A DNA stretch of 64,000 nt, from contig JAKSGN010000005.1 in the NCBI GenBank assembly GCA_024180945.1, positions 2,790,001-2,854,000 of the forward strand, read 5' to 3'. Shown here one piece after another: positions 1-11,009 of this stretch. The notes under the pieces are model-generated. The model did not search any database. It saw nothing but the letters and a program-made list of their open reading frames with translations, and was not told the DNA's origin. The DNA is from Macrophomina tecta. Taxonomy: Eukaryota > Ascomycota > Dothideomycetes > Botryosphaeriales > Botryosphaeriaceae. The position numbers were made by a program, and so were the translations under genes. Position 1 is the stretch's first letter; each line of letters begins with the position of its first letter.

Positions 1-3
1 ATC

Positions 4-1991
4 ATGCGCATTCAATCTCTTGCTCTCCTTTCTATAGGTGCAGGCCTCGTTGCAGGTGTACCGCACGTCCGCCGCGACCCTGCGGACGATGTGGACCCAG
101 ACGACCCATCAAAGTCCAATCCGAAAACAGCTCCGACCTCGTTTCCTTCTCTGCCTAAGGCGGACAACCCATTCCCAAATGGCATCAAGAAAGTTCCTGA
201 CGAGTGTACCAACTTCCAGAAGGTTTCGGAAGACTGCCATAACGCCTTTGACGGCGTGTCTACCGAGAGCGTCTCCGCCTATGGTGGAGGATTGCTGTTC
301 GAAGACGGGAGCTGCAACGACGACCAGAAAGCGGCGCTTGAAACTGCGGCCTGGGATGCTCTGACCCTTGCTCAATATACCGGCGACAGGAAACCGACCA
401 ATGCCCGTCAGGTTGCCGCTTGAAAAACTTATGTCGGCCCCGACTATTCCATTTTCCAGCAACGGATGCTCGGTAAATATGCCACCAATCCACCAAATCT
501 GTGAGAACTCTTTGCTGACTTATGGTTCACAGACAATTTCAATCGTTTCAAGGATTTCAAGAAAGACAAGAAATTCGACATCATCACCAGCTGCAAGGAT
601 ACGAAGGGCTGGTGCGGCAAAGAAATTGACGGCAAGGGTGTTGGTGGGTATGCTTGGACGTACCACGGATGGACTGGGTAAGTCTAGACCAGAGCCTCTC
701 TCGCGTTGGAATGCATCTGACAACCTTCGAACAGGTGGTACCATTACATCACTTTGTGCCCAAATTTCTTCGGGTTGGACACTTTTGAAGAGAAAATCGA
801 GTTTATTGAGGACCAAATCCAGAAGGGGGACTTCCATTACGCCGAGGAGGCCGAGTGGCTAAAGAATCAGGGCCAGTTCTTCCTGCATGAGATGATGCAC
901 CTAGACTCGATTGGTCAGCCTCATGGTACGTTCGGGCTCCATTCTCTCTAAATCCGAGAGTGTTAATTTTCGTAGTGAAAGATGAATACGTGAGCGCCGA
1001 GGAGATTGGGCCCAGGGCATATGGGCCAAGGCTGGTCTACAAGCTTGCGCAACGCGCTATCAAAAGCGGCGGCGGTGCCACTCGCGGAAGCACAAACGCA
1101 GACACGTATTCCTGGTTGAGCGTTGTGAACTACTTTTGGGATCTCACCGGCTACTTCCCCAAGCCGCCCAACTGGAAGGTCACCGAGGCCGAAATCGACA
1201 ACATCGGCTCCGGCGAGGAAGCGCGAGCCGTCGGCCCCATTTCCGTCTACATCGGCGACGTCACGGAATCGACCACGGACAGCGACATGCAGGCAGCCTT
1301 CGACAAGTTCATGGAGGGAATGGACACGCCCGCGCCCCCGGCTACAACACCAGCCCCGGACGACGGCATCCCCGCACCCTCCTGCGCCACCGAAGGCACC
1401 AAGTTCCCGCAGCCGCCCGTCGAAGAGTTCATCACCTCGTTCTGCTCCGACAAGCGCTTCTGGGACACCATGATCGTGCCGCCCATCTCGACCGGCACCG
1501 GCCAGACCAGCGACGGCAAGGGCAAGGCCATGGGCGTCGAGGCCTCGTACGACCTGCCTGGCACCTCGGACAAGCTGTGGCTGCAGCTGGCCTTCGCGAC
1601 GGACAGCTGCACCGGCTCCTTCCTCTTCGCCCAGGGCACCGACGACGCCAGCAAGATCAAGCACTGCCGCGTGCGCTTCCTCACCGCCCTCAACGGCTGC
1701 CAGACCGACACCATCGACGAGAAGCTCGGCGGCACCGTGCGCGACGTCTGCGCCGTCTACGCCATCACCGCCCGCCCGGAGGGCGCGGACCCCTTCAACG
1801 AGGAGGAAAAGGATAATGGCGATTTCACGTGCAAAGAGACGGACACGTCGCAGATTGGTGGCGCCGCCTCGCCCCTGGCGGGCACCTGCACGTGTTGGTA
1901 CTCCAATTCGCCTGGCTTGACCGATGTGTTCAAGATGCCGTCGAGTGGAAACTGCAAGGATACTAGTAGGGCTGACTTGCTGAACAACTGA
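4..1991 (+). pseudogene. Secreted zincin metalloprotease (M35/Lys-specific endopeptidase-like), in-frame stop
   Basis: I read four exons: 4-472, 533-677, 735-925 and 976-1991, with introns of 60, 57 and 50 nt that all keep phase. The product would be about 606 residues. It opens with a hydrophobic signal peptide (MRIQSLALLSIGAGLVAG). The zinc site HEMMH is at about residue 256, preceded by the block FFGLDTFEEK. A later NADTYSW segment resembles the region after the zinc site in secreted fungal deuterolysin-like zincins. A cysteine-rich C-terminal domain follows from about residue 400. The anomaly is a TGA at 421-423, inside exon 1, where I expect tryptophan (AA-W-KTYVGPDY). No splice choice removes it without deleting conserved residues, although a 48-53 nt intron ending at 459 cannot be excluded. 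I treat it as a disrupted gene or a one-base sequence error. The likely role is extracellular protein degradation. Confidence 0.65.
421..423 (+). other. Premature TGA codon inside metalloprotease exon 1
   Basis: TGA lies in frame between the RQVAA and KTYVGPDYSIF blocks. The reading frame resumes directly after it and continues to a well-formed GTAAAT donor at 473. A single G-to-A change from TGG would explain it. Confidence 0.6.
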
Positions 1992-3312
1992 TTTGAAAAG
2001 TGCATATGATTCCCATAGACGGTTTTCCGTATTGATGATTTCGCTTCTGTTTTGTATGGCAGACAGGTCTCTCCGCCTTGATTATGGTCCTTTTACTGTT
2101 TCTGGATCTTTCAATTTATGTTCTTTCATGCTGTCACAGCAAGCTGCCCCCACTGCGCTCTAGAAACACGCCATTCCTTCGGCTTCTGCCTGGCGTTGAG
2201 CATCACGTACGTGACTGTCTCGGGCTCGAAGACGTTGCGCGCGCGCGCGCGCACCCCAGCTCAAGCATCGCCGCACTGTTGTTGTCCGCCAATTACGCGT
2301 CGTACAAACACTCTTCTGGGAAAGTGATGAGGCCGCCGTCATATTCGATGCCTTCCGACGACTCCAACGGAGAGGCGGACGGCGTTGTGCGCGAGGCTGT
2401 GGGCGGAGAGATGGGAGAGTGCGGGGGTAATGGGAGGACTGGGTTGACGAGGAGTAAAGGTCGCTGTTTGGTGACTCGGAGGTGGGAACCGTAGCGGAGG
2501 TATTCGAAGATTCATGTGTCCGCTGGCGAAACAATCCCTGATCAAAGAAAAAGCGCTCTTCTTGTCCTTGCGAGACCGGAAGGCAAGAGGAACTTTTGCG
2601 CCCAAAGGCACAAAAATGGTGTTACCAATCTCAGCCGCAGCTCCAACCAAGCCGTGGACCCCAGTGTCAGTCACAAAAAGCCTGCGATCAGTGCAGCACA
2701 TCTGGACCCGCGATATGATCTCTTCATCAAGACGTATCTGGCATGCTCCTTCCAGGGAGTCGCAATCGAAGAGCGGCGCGTAAGTTGGCCAGTGAGGCTA
2801 CCTCATCATCTTTACTGCACAGCAGCTCAGAGAAGCACATGACCTTGCAAAGAAAGACTGAAATCATTGTCTCAGCAGTTCCACTTGCAGTAGAGAGTGA
2901 CTAGATCTAAAAGGGGAACAAAGGTCAGCGAGCAGAGCGGAGCTCTGACAACGCCGATACACATGTGGTGATGAGGGCAGAATCAGAAGGCATTTAAAGG
3001 AGGCGGTTATACCTAGCGCATGCGCGGCGAAAGTATCAGGACGGGGAAGCGGTTGCCCGAAGTCTGGAAGTCTGGAAGTCTGTTTCATGTAATACGGCGG
3101 GCGAATAAAGCCAGCAACGCTGGCTCCTCTGGTCCGCCGCAGCAGCTCCTAGCGGGCGACGTCAGCTTCCCGAATCGAATCGCAGGGTCTAAACCTCCAC
3201 GTTGCACCCAAATAAAGTACCGACGCTCAGAATAGACTCGAACATCTCTCCCGCATGCCGTAGAACTGTCGCACCCGCCGCCTCCACTCCACCGCTCTCC
3301 AAATCCGCCAAA
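1992..3312. other. Intergenic region, no supported gene
   Basis: This stretch holds the 3' flank of the protease gene and the promoter of the downstream E2 gene. It contains a (GC)n run at about 2237-2252. Open frames here are short, overlap on both strands and show no recognisable domain. Confidence 0.5.
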
Positions 3313-4313
3313 ATGTCCACGCGCGGCCAATTCAACACCAAAAACCCCACAATCAAGCGCATCCGTACGCTCTCACCTGCATCGCCCTCGCGTCGCCGCA
3401 CCCCCACGCCCGTCCACCACTAACGCCTCTGCCTCCAACAGTCAAGGAAGCCTCTGAGCTCGCGAACCATCCCTCCGCCGACTACTACGCCGAGCCGCTC
3501 GAGGACAATCTGTTCGAATGGCACTTCACCCTGCGCGGCCCGCCCGAGCCGTCGCCCTATGCGAACGGCCTCTACCACGGCCGCATCATCCTGCCCGCAC
3601 AGTACCCCCTGCGCCCGCCCTCGTTCCGCTTCGTCACCCCGACCGGCCGCTTCGAGGTCAATCGCGAGATCTGCCTCAGCATCTCCGGCCACCATGAGGA
3701 GACGTGGCAGCCCGCCTGGGGCATCCGCACCGCCCTCGTCGCGATAAGGAGCTTCATGGACACCGATGCCAAGGGCCAGGTTGGCGGCATCGATAGCACC
3801 GAGGCGGCGCGCAAGAAGATGGCGAGCGAGTCGGGCGCATACCGGTGTGCGAGCTGTGCGAAGACGAATGCGGAGATCATGAGGGAAAGGGAGGAGCTAG
3901 CGAAGGAGGCCGAGGCCGAGGAGGGCAAGCGGAAGGAAGAGGAGGTGCCCGAGGAGCTGCGGTTGGCGTATCGTGAGGATCTGGCCAAGGAGGAGGGTGC
4001 CCAGGCGGAATCGTCGGGCGCGTCGGCGGCGAAGTCGGCTACGACATCTGCGCAGCAGGGCGCTGAACAGTCCACGCCGGCGGAGACTCCCTCGAGTCCG
4101 TCGGGGACACCAGCGGCGGCTGCGCAAGCGGCTCCTCCGAGCCCTGCGCCAGGCGCTCCAGCTGTTCCCGCGCCTACCCGCACGATTCCGGCTCCGCCCA
4201 CCTTGCGCCAACAACAGCGACCAATGGACGACGGCGTCCCAACTTGGATCGATAAGGCCATTTACGGAGTACTTGGCGCCTTGGCCTTCATGATCCTACG
4301 CAAGTTCTTCTAA
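3313..4313 (+). CDS. UBC6: ER tail-anchored ubiquitin-conjugating enzyme E2 (UBE2J/Ubc6 type)
   Basis: Two exons, 3313-3364 and 3442-4313, flank a 77-nt intron and give 307 residues. The N-terminus MSTRGQFNTKNPTIKRI leads into the UBC fold (residues about 10-165). It has the characteristic LEDNLFEWHFTLRGPP and YHGRIILP blocks and the active-site Cys95 in EICLSISGHHEETWQP. The His-His after ISG and the WQPAWGIRTAL block are typical of the J class. A charged and Ala/Pro-rich linker (about 190-280) follows, then a C-terminal membrane anchor AIYGVLGALAFMILRKFF. Family knowledge places it on the cytosolic face of the ER, passing ubiquitin to ER-associated degradation ligases. The short first exon is needed to complete the N-terminal helix and joins in phase. 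It appears intact. Confidence 0.93.
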
Positions 4314-5990
4314 GCTTGACAACCGCCGTTTCGCCCCTGTGATGATCGCTTCGGAGGCTTGTGCACAAATCAGGTGTGTTTATTTCTTTTTGGAGTTCAG
4401 AGGACCGGTTTAGCGTGGCGTGGGGCGTTACACTATTGTTGATACCATGAGGCCTAATCGCACTTCTTGTGAGTCTTTCGAAGATCCAGCCACTAGAGTA
4501 CTGAGCGTAGAAAGATGCGTCAGCCTCGTCACTGAAGAACTCTTATGTACGAATCCTTATTTGAAGCTCTTCCTCGGCTCAACCTCTTTCGACCTTGATA
4601 GGTAATTAGAAACGCTATTTTCACTACTTGATGACCAGAGCATCATGCTGCCGAGTCTGCCGGTCACATGCGTTTAGAGGGACTCACAACTGCAACAGCT
4701 CTGCTTCACTTCCTCCAAAGCTCCTGCATCAACAACAATCCTTGGCGGCCCTTCAAGACTCGTAATTGACCGTAGCTCAGTAGTATCCATCGTAGTTCTG
4801 CATCATATATGCTCAATCATAATTCTGCTGATGCATTTGATGCTTCAAAGCTATGTTTTCCGGTCCGTTCTATCATTACCGGCTAGATACGTCACTCTCG
4901 CACGCGAGAGTATTGGCAACGTTCTCTGAGTGATAGTCTAGCAGCACTATCCCGACGTTAACTAACTCCGATGATGATTGCAAATAGCTTGGGACACCTC
5001 GGCAAATCAGTTATCAGAGGGCTCCTCAAAAGCAGTATCTTGATCGCTTACGAATCCGAGCATTGTGTGGCGCTTTCCAATCAAGCAACCCATCCGACGT
5101 TTGAAAGCCGAAATGCGTCAGCAACCAACCGCAATCATGTGCGGACTCGCGGTGACGATTAGAGCTATCAGTGATCAACTTCAAGGATCCTTATGAATTC
5201 TGGATGTCGCCAAACTGTGTCAGGCATCTACTTATGTTCGCCGGGAAGAGTCTGCAGAAATTTGATATGTCATCATCATCAGCTGATAAGGAATTTACAG
5301 GACGGCATTACAGCTTGTCAACGAAAATTGCTCTTCGGAAAGGTGAAGGTGGTTTTCGAACTATCAAGCAATTTTGCAGAGTGGGCCAACACCGGGAAAA
5401 TTCAACAAGCCGAAACTCGTTCCCTCCACTTCGCCACGTCAAGCCAAGACGGTCTTCAATACTGATCGGTAAAGATATCCGCTTGGCATGTCACGGAACC
5501 ATATCCGCTCAGGGCACACTATGAGCGCTGCACTACATGGATCAAGCTTTGTTTCTCGGCGGGGACGAAACATCCAGCTTACGTGCAGCATGTTGCATCA
5601 GCCTTTGGCATCTATTATTACCAATTGGTGATGCTTGCTCAAGCCGGACAAAAATAAATCCCGCCCGGTCGTCATCAAACTTGCCCGAAGAATTCATGCA
5701 ACTCAGGGAAAAGAGTCTGATATTCGAGATGCTGAACAATACTCAGGGACCATGATCTGCTACCGGGGGACCTTGCTCCAGCGTTGTAAGCGCAGCCTTC
5801 ATCATGAACGGCCCCCATCCGTGCGAGACGGGACCTCGAACATAAAGAGTACTGATCCTCAGTCTCTGCACAAAAATAAACAACAAAAAAACAGAACAGC
5901 ACCATCGGAAAGGCCAGCAACACTTGACCAGTCCCCTTCCGATATCCACATCCACCGACAAGCGTAATCGAAAAGGCCCAACTCACGACC
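4314..5990. other. Gene-poor interval, relatively AT-rich, no supported gene
   Basis: Only short, unsupported frames are present (for example 5171-5524 and 5193-5465). None has a recognisable domain, and they overlap in different frames. This could be promoter plus old decayed sequence. A short A-rich run lies near 5875-5890, just before the SDR gene. Confidence 0.4.
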
Positions 5991-6978
5991 ATGGCCGCCC
6001 TCCCCACCTACACCAAGACCTTCCACACAACCACCTACCCCTCCATCTCCCCCACCCGCCCTGAACTCTCCCTCGCCGGCAAGACCATCCTCATCACCGC
6101 CGGCGGCTCCGGCATCGGCGCCGCCATCGCCCACGCCTACGCCCAAGCCGGCGCCCGCAACATCCTGCTCATGGGCCGCCGCCTCGGGCGCCTCGAAGCC
6201 GTGCAGACCTCCATTGCCTCCTCCCACCCTCGCACCGCCGTCGCCCTGCACGCCGGCGACGTGACCAACCCCGCCGACGTCGCCGCCGCCTTCGCCGCGC
6301 TGACGGCCGCCTTCGGCCCCTCCACGACGCTCGACGCGCTCGTCGCCAACGCCGGCTACCTCGAAACGCCCCGCACGGTCGACGCCGCGGACGAGCAGGA
6401 CTGGTGGCGCGCGTACGAGGTCAACGTCAAGAGCCTGTTCCTGCTGGCGCGCGGGTTCGTGCGCCACGCGACGAAGCCGGGCGCCGTGTTCGTCAACGTG
6501 TCGACCATGGCGGCGCACGCGGGCGCGTTCCCCGAATTCTCCGGCTACGCGGGCAGCAAGCTGGCAGCCGCGAAGGTGGTCGAGGTCATGCAGGCGGAGA
6601 AGGGCGGCGAGGGGCTGCGGTTCGTGAACGCGCACCCGGGAGTTATCGAGACGGATATGTATGCCAAGAGTGGACTGCCGTTGCCGACGGATCAGAGTTA
6701 GTTTTTTTTTTTTTTCTTTGTTTTTTTCCTTTCCTCTTCTCTTTTAAGAGAGCCTATGCCTCGTTCGGGAGAGTGATGATATATACATGTTGTGCTGACG
6801 CTCTTTCTGTGCAGTTGACCTTTCGAGCCACTTTTTCCTTTGGTTGGTCAGTCCGGAGGCGGAGTTTTTCAAGGGTAAGTTCGTGTGGGTGAACTGGGAT
6901 GTGGATGAGTTGAAGGCCAGACAGCAGGAGATTGCGAGTGGCAATGAGCTGACAGTTGGCCTCTTGGGGTGGGCTTGA
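5991..6978 (+). CDS. Short-chain dehydrogenase/reductase (SDR)
   Basis: Two exons, 5991-6696 and 6815-6978, give 289 residues. The Rossmann NAD(P)-binding motif TAGGSGIG is at 36-43 after a beta strand KTILI. The NAG motif is at 120-122. The catalytic serine is in NVSTMAAHAG (Ser171) and the YxxxK pair is Tyr186/Lys190 in YAGSK. VNAHPGVIETDM follows, as is usual after the active site. The 118-nt intron carries a poly-T tract just after its GTTAGT donor and ends TGTGCAG. Splicing joins in phase to a C-terminal exon DLSSHFFLWLVSPEAEFFKG, the substrate-loop end seen in fungal SDRs. The substrate cannot be read from sequence. It lies about 1.8 kb upstream of the LDI-like gene, so a shared pathway is possible but unproven. 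GC content is much higher than in its flanks. Confidence 0.85.
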
Positions 6979-7329
6979 TGAAATTGTTTCTTGGGATTGT
7001 AGAGCCCAGAGACTGGATGATGTGCTCGAGTTCTCTGTCGACGTTTGTTTCTCGTAATAGATAGATTGCCAAGAGCTGAATAAATGAAAACGATCCTCGG
7101 AAGTACGTTAGCTGAAAAAAATTGAGGGCCGCCGATCACACAGATGCCGAGTGTTGAGCGGATTTGATGAATGAAGCCCTGACACTTATTGACATGTTAA
7201 CGCTTGAAGGTGTGATCATGTTGTATAGCAGGAGGAATGCTCACTTTCATGCTGGCACAGTGCTTCGGCCCGTCACAACGGCAGACAAGACCAGGTGCTT
7301 ACTTTGCTCTGGAAAAGGCGAATCACTGT
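6979..7329. other. Intergenic, nothing recognised
   Basis: This is the 3' flank of the SDR gene leading into the DUF4246 remnant. I see no coding signal. Confidence 0.4.
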
Positions 7330-7799
7330 TCATATAAATTGAAGGACGCGCCCTCGATGTCCACGTCTTCATTTTTCCGCAAGATCAGAAGGCCGGACCC
7401 GGCGCTGCAGAGCGTTGGGGAAGGTAATCAGCCGACTTTCCGTCGTGCGCAACTGTCTAGGCTCCTATACTGCCGTCCAACCATGAAATACCACGCCATA
7501 AACAAACTCGATTCCGCCGTATTTATCTTGCTCGTAGCTATGCGAGTTGATATGGCTCTCGGTGACGTTCCCGCAGCCATAGTACTACAGAGCTGTGTGG
7601 CACAGACGCGCTCGTTCAGCTGTCCTTTGACGTGCCACAAGCCGCAGGCGTGACGGGGCTCGTCTGGAGTGAGCATGATGTCGGCCAGCTTGACGATAAT
7701 CTGCAAACCGTCCGGAAATTCTTTTTGCAGATTGACTGAGGTGGCGAGCAGATCTTTGTATTCCCGCGGCTGAAGCACTATAAGAAAGCTTTTGATCAT
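7330..7799 (-). pseudogene. Remnant of a DUF4246-family gene
   Basis: Read on the minus strand from about 7799 downward, pieces of the conserved DUF4246 core appear in order but in shifting frames. The order is LQIIVKLADIMLTPDEPRHA, then LWHVKGQLNERVCAT, then a frame change near 7597. NVTESHI, YEQDKYGGIEFVYGV and RLITFPNALQRRVRPSDLA follow, then a further frame with RGHRGRVL. Stops interrupt the chain at about 7585-7587 (TAG), 7465-7467 (TAG) and 7369-7371 (TGA). The family core normally reads roughly KLANIHLTPEKP...GGSWHVEGQLNE...ATALYYY. The N-terminal half is not visible. DUF4246 proteins are fungal proteins of unknown function. This copy cannot make a full product. Confidence 0.6.
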
Positions 7800-8765
7800 G
7801 GCTATATCCTAGGAGCTTAACCTGCTGTATATGGCCGGATCGATGCCTTCAGGGCACGTTTCAGCACCTTCGTTGTCGGGAGTGATCAGGGGATAGGTCC
7901 CAATTGAAAATCGTACACATCTCATCTTCCTCGCACGCTATGCGTAAATCGGAAAATGAGGTTCCGGAAAGCCATTATTCGTAAAGCAAGCATTGCACTG
8001 CATTGTGGAGGGGATGTTGTATGAGAAATAGCACGGCAAGACCCTTCCCAACCCCAGCGCCAACTCCCAACGATATCCATGTCCCCCGAAAGCAACTAAA
8101 AGAATTGGGCAAACCACGGCAGTTTTTTTTTTTTTTTTTTTGTGGGGAACGTGCCGTCAGCGATATACAGACGCTTTCCTTACTCTCTTGCCGGAACAAA
8201 GCATTCCTGTGCGTCCGAGGCCCCTGAAACAACCTATCTGTTGGATTTAGTGGTGATACCATCAATTGAGAATGAGTGGCATGAGGATTGAGAGGGCCGC
8301 TTAGGGGGAGCCTCGTATTCGTCCTCTTCCGTGACTAAGATAAAGTTTATTGTACACACACGTGATATTCCAACACTATCTTATTATTTTTATTCAGAAC
8401 TACGGACCATTCCGTTACTCTTTCAGAGAAAATTGATTATTATTGCGGAATTAGGATGCGAGTTTCACCTGGATGAATGAGTAATGAGGAGGTAGGAGAA
8501 AGGGAAGAACGGGGAAAGAAAGGGGTTGGCGCATTGGCAACGAATTCGTGACACTGAACCTCGGTTATCTTCCACAATTCCGCCTATTCCGCTTCACATG
8601 TAGGTGCCCATGCCCACAAAAGAACCTGGTTCAGGTCCAGTATTCTAGCTGTCGAATAAGCAGGACGGAGTTTACGCGACTTTACGGCTATCCATAAAGA
8701 GGCCGAAAGATCGATCGTCTCAGCCTCCGAGAACCATCCGCTTCAAAACGATCGCCATCTCAAGT
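7800..8765. other. Intergenic region upstream of the LDI-like gene, with a T19 run
   Basis: A run of 19 T is at 8123-8141. No coding region is supported. The roughly 300 bases before 8766 are the presumed promoter of the LDI-like gene. Confidence 0.4.
8123..8141. repeat. Poly-T tract (19 nt)
   Basis: A homopolymer of T lies in the intergenic region. It could be a decayed poly(A) tail of a minus-strand retro-insertion or simple slippage. No target-site duplication was identified. Confidence 0.7.
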
Positions 8766-10666
8766 ATGGCCACCATCACTCTGACTGGCGAAGCTGTGAG
8801 CAAGGCTGGAGTTGGAAGCTTCACTGTTGGGCGTAGCAGTCTTCCGCCGAAGCTTCCGCCAGACTTCCTGTCCAACTACCCGAAATTGTCAAAGGAACAA
8901 GCAGGTCACCTTCGCCATTTCCACAACCTCGTCACCCAACCAGACGGAGAGTGGCATCATATGGGAGCTCAGGACCCTGGCCAAGAGTGGGCTGATGCAT
9001 ACCGCTACCAACTGGCGACGATGGCATACGCAGCCGGAGCGGCGCATTATCATCGCCTCCCCGCTTTGAGATCTGTTTTCAAAACGCTGCTGGAGCTGCT
9101 GATCCATAAGATGCTGCGGAGGGAGGTCTGGGGCTACTGGTACCTTACCAGTCAAGGTGGAAAGATTGTGGATCCTGACTTGGTCGAGCTACGCAAGCCT
9201 TGGGCAGATCCAAATAAACAGGAGAATATCATGGTAAGCATCTTTGAGGCATCAGCTGTGCTTCTGTGTGGTTGACATACGATCAAAGTATTCCGGCCAT
9301 CTTCTTCTCATGGTATCTTTACACGCAATGCTCTTCAACGACGACAAATATGACGAGCCCGAGGCTTTAACGTTTGTCTGGGATCCGATATTCTGGGGAT
9401 TCGGGCCGGAGAAGTTTACATACTCGCGGAGCAGTCTTCAGCAGGCCATACTGGCTGAGATGGAGCGTGAGAACTGGAAGGGCGTCTGCTGCGAGCCAAA
9501 TTGTATATTCATAGTGTGCAATCAATTTCCGGTAAGTTTACACGCCTCCACACACTGGGCTGTCTGACTGTCAAGTTACAGATTATCGCGATGCGTTACA
9601 ATGATTTCCGCAAAGGCACCAATGTTGCGGAAGAAGTTCTCCAGAAATATTTGCTGCGTGGGGAGGGGAGAACAGCCTTGTGCAGGAAGACAAGTTCTTC
9701 TTCAATTGGTACATGGTGAAACAAGGCCGTACCGTTCCTGGAGGACTTGCAGTTTCTGCCTGGTAAGCGCCCGTGGAATTTGGCCCGGCCGCTCCGCTAA
9801 TTTCGGAAAGGACGAGTGCGTTCATGAATGGCTGGAACTCACAATTCGTCCATTCGCTCTTCCCTGCACAGTCCTTGGGCTTCCTGTCGTATGCTCCAGA
9901 CGGCAGGATCAATCTCAACGACGAAAAGGTGGCCAAGTCCATTCGTGAACTCGCTGAAAGCGAAACCATCGACCCATATGCATGGAGCACGAAGCATAGA
10001 GCGCACGATAGATTGGGGCAAACAGGCGAAGCGCAGCCTGCTGAGCCTCTGTCGCAACCATTGTTCGGCTACGTTGCTCAATGGGTATCTGAAGTGGGCG
10101 ATGCCGCAACCTGCGACGGCCTCCTGCTACACGCAGACAGGTTTCTCAACCCGTGCTGGGAACGCGGTGGCCTCTTCTACCCTCGTTCTAGTGAGCTGAC
10201 TGACAAAGACGGGAACTGGAAATACATGGATCCTTACTCGGGCAATGCGGGCATTGCATATGCGCGTCTCAACGTCACAGATGGCCAGAAGAGGATGTGG
10301 GATGCGCCATGGTCGTCAGAGCATTTCTCGGGTTACCCTTTCTTGGATGGCCTGAGCCTGAGTTCGGACGTAGACTTCCTCAGGGGAGCGTGGGATCAAT
10401 TGACGGGAGCAATGGTCGTTACTATGCGCACTTGGGATGCTTCCCAGAAGACGTAAGTGGACATTCTGGCACTGAAAGATGAGTAATCGCTAACGGACAG
10501 TAGCATACGGGTGCTGGTCAGAAACCTGCCTGTGGGTCACTACGGAGTGTACAAAAACGAAATCCTCTCTGGCACATTAGATGTGGCCGACTCTTCGGAC
10601 CCGGTGCATGTCGCTGTGGAAGTGAGTGCAGAGGAAACGGACCTTGTTTTGCTGAAATGCAAGTGA
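8766..10666 (+). CDS. Linalool dehydratase/isomerase-like enzyme, apparent 1-nt frameshift
   Basis: Exons are 8766-9233, 9289-9531, 9582-9762, 9811-10452 and 10501-10666, with introns of 48-55 nt. An acceptor three bases later (exon from 10504) is equally in frame. The expected length is about 566 residues. Blocks that I associate with the LDI superfamily (an all-alpha barrel fold) occur in order: MVSLHAMLFNDDKYD, TFVWDPIFWGFGPE, KGVCCEPN followed by VCNQFP, AMRYNDFRKGTN, then KFFFNWYMVKQ, SAFMNGWNS and YPFLDGLSLS. Inside exon 3 the frame slips at about 9651. It reads EEVLQKY in one frame and then AAWGGENSLVQEDKFFF in the next, as if one base were missing. With that base restored the exon lengths sum exactly to whole codons. 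Prototype LDI hydrates and isomerises monoterpene alcohols; the substrate here is unknown. A transcription factor gene follows on the same strand after 343 bases. Confidence 0.7.
9645..9660 (+). other. Frameshift site in LDI-like gene
   Basis: Upstream codons (AAA TAT) are in one frame. Downstream codons for Ala-Ala-Trp-Gly-Gly (GCT GCG TGG GGA) start two bases later instead of three. No GT-AG intron of plausible length bridges the change. Confidence 0.6.
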
Positions 10667-11009
10667 AAGATTGCGCGTGCGGGTTTTGTTCAGAAAATTG
10701 TTGACGAGACGCTATTCATAACTATTTCGCGCGAGTATCTTGCTGCTGGTGAGGCGCCACGGGGTTTGATCGGCTGTGGCGGCGTCGGAAGCACTCGGCA
10801 CTGGTCGGCCTCCTTTTTGTCTTGAGCGGCCACTAATAATGAGCTGAGGCGTTTCCGGCACAAAACCCACCGCGGAAGTAAACCCACCAATTAGTCCACA
10901 GCACTCGCACATCCCTTGCTGCTGAGTTCAGATAGATTCAAGTCGGAACAAAACCCACAATCTCACCAGCGACGCCCCATCATCCTAGCATCTTGGTTTG
11001 GCATGGAAC
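10667..11009. other. Short intergenic region / transcription factor promoter
   Basis: Here lie the 3' flank of the LDI-like gene and the upstream region of the transcription factor gene. I recognise no specific site. Confidence 0.4.

Noticed and set aside
963..1664. Long minus-strand frame (233 codons) inside the protease gene
   Set aside because: Antisense shadow of the GC-rich plus-strand exon, with Gly/Val/Ala-biased composition.
2078..2842. Several overlapping open frames after the protease gene
   Set aside because: Both strands are open in different frames, composition is biased, and there is no domain or splice logic.
4971..5967. Short plus-strand frames before the SDR
   Set aside because: No recognisable motif and no start/splice arrangement; likely chance frames.
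8123..8141. Poly-T tract as trace of a retrotransposon
   Set aside because: No adjacent coding remnant, terminal repeat or target-site duplication was found.
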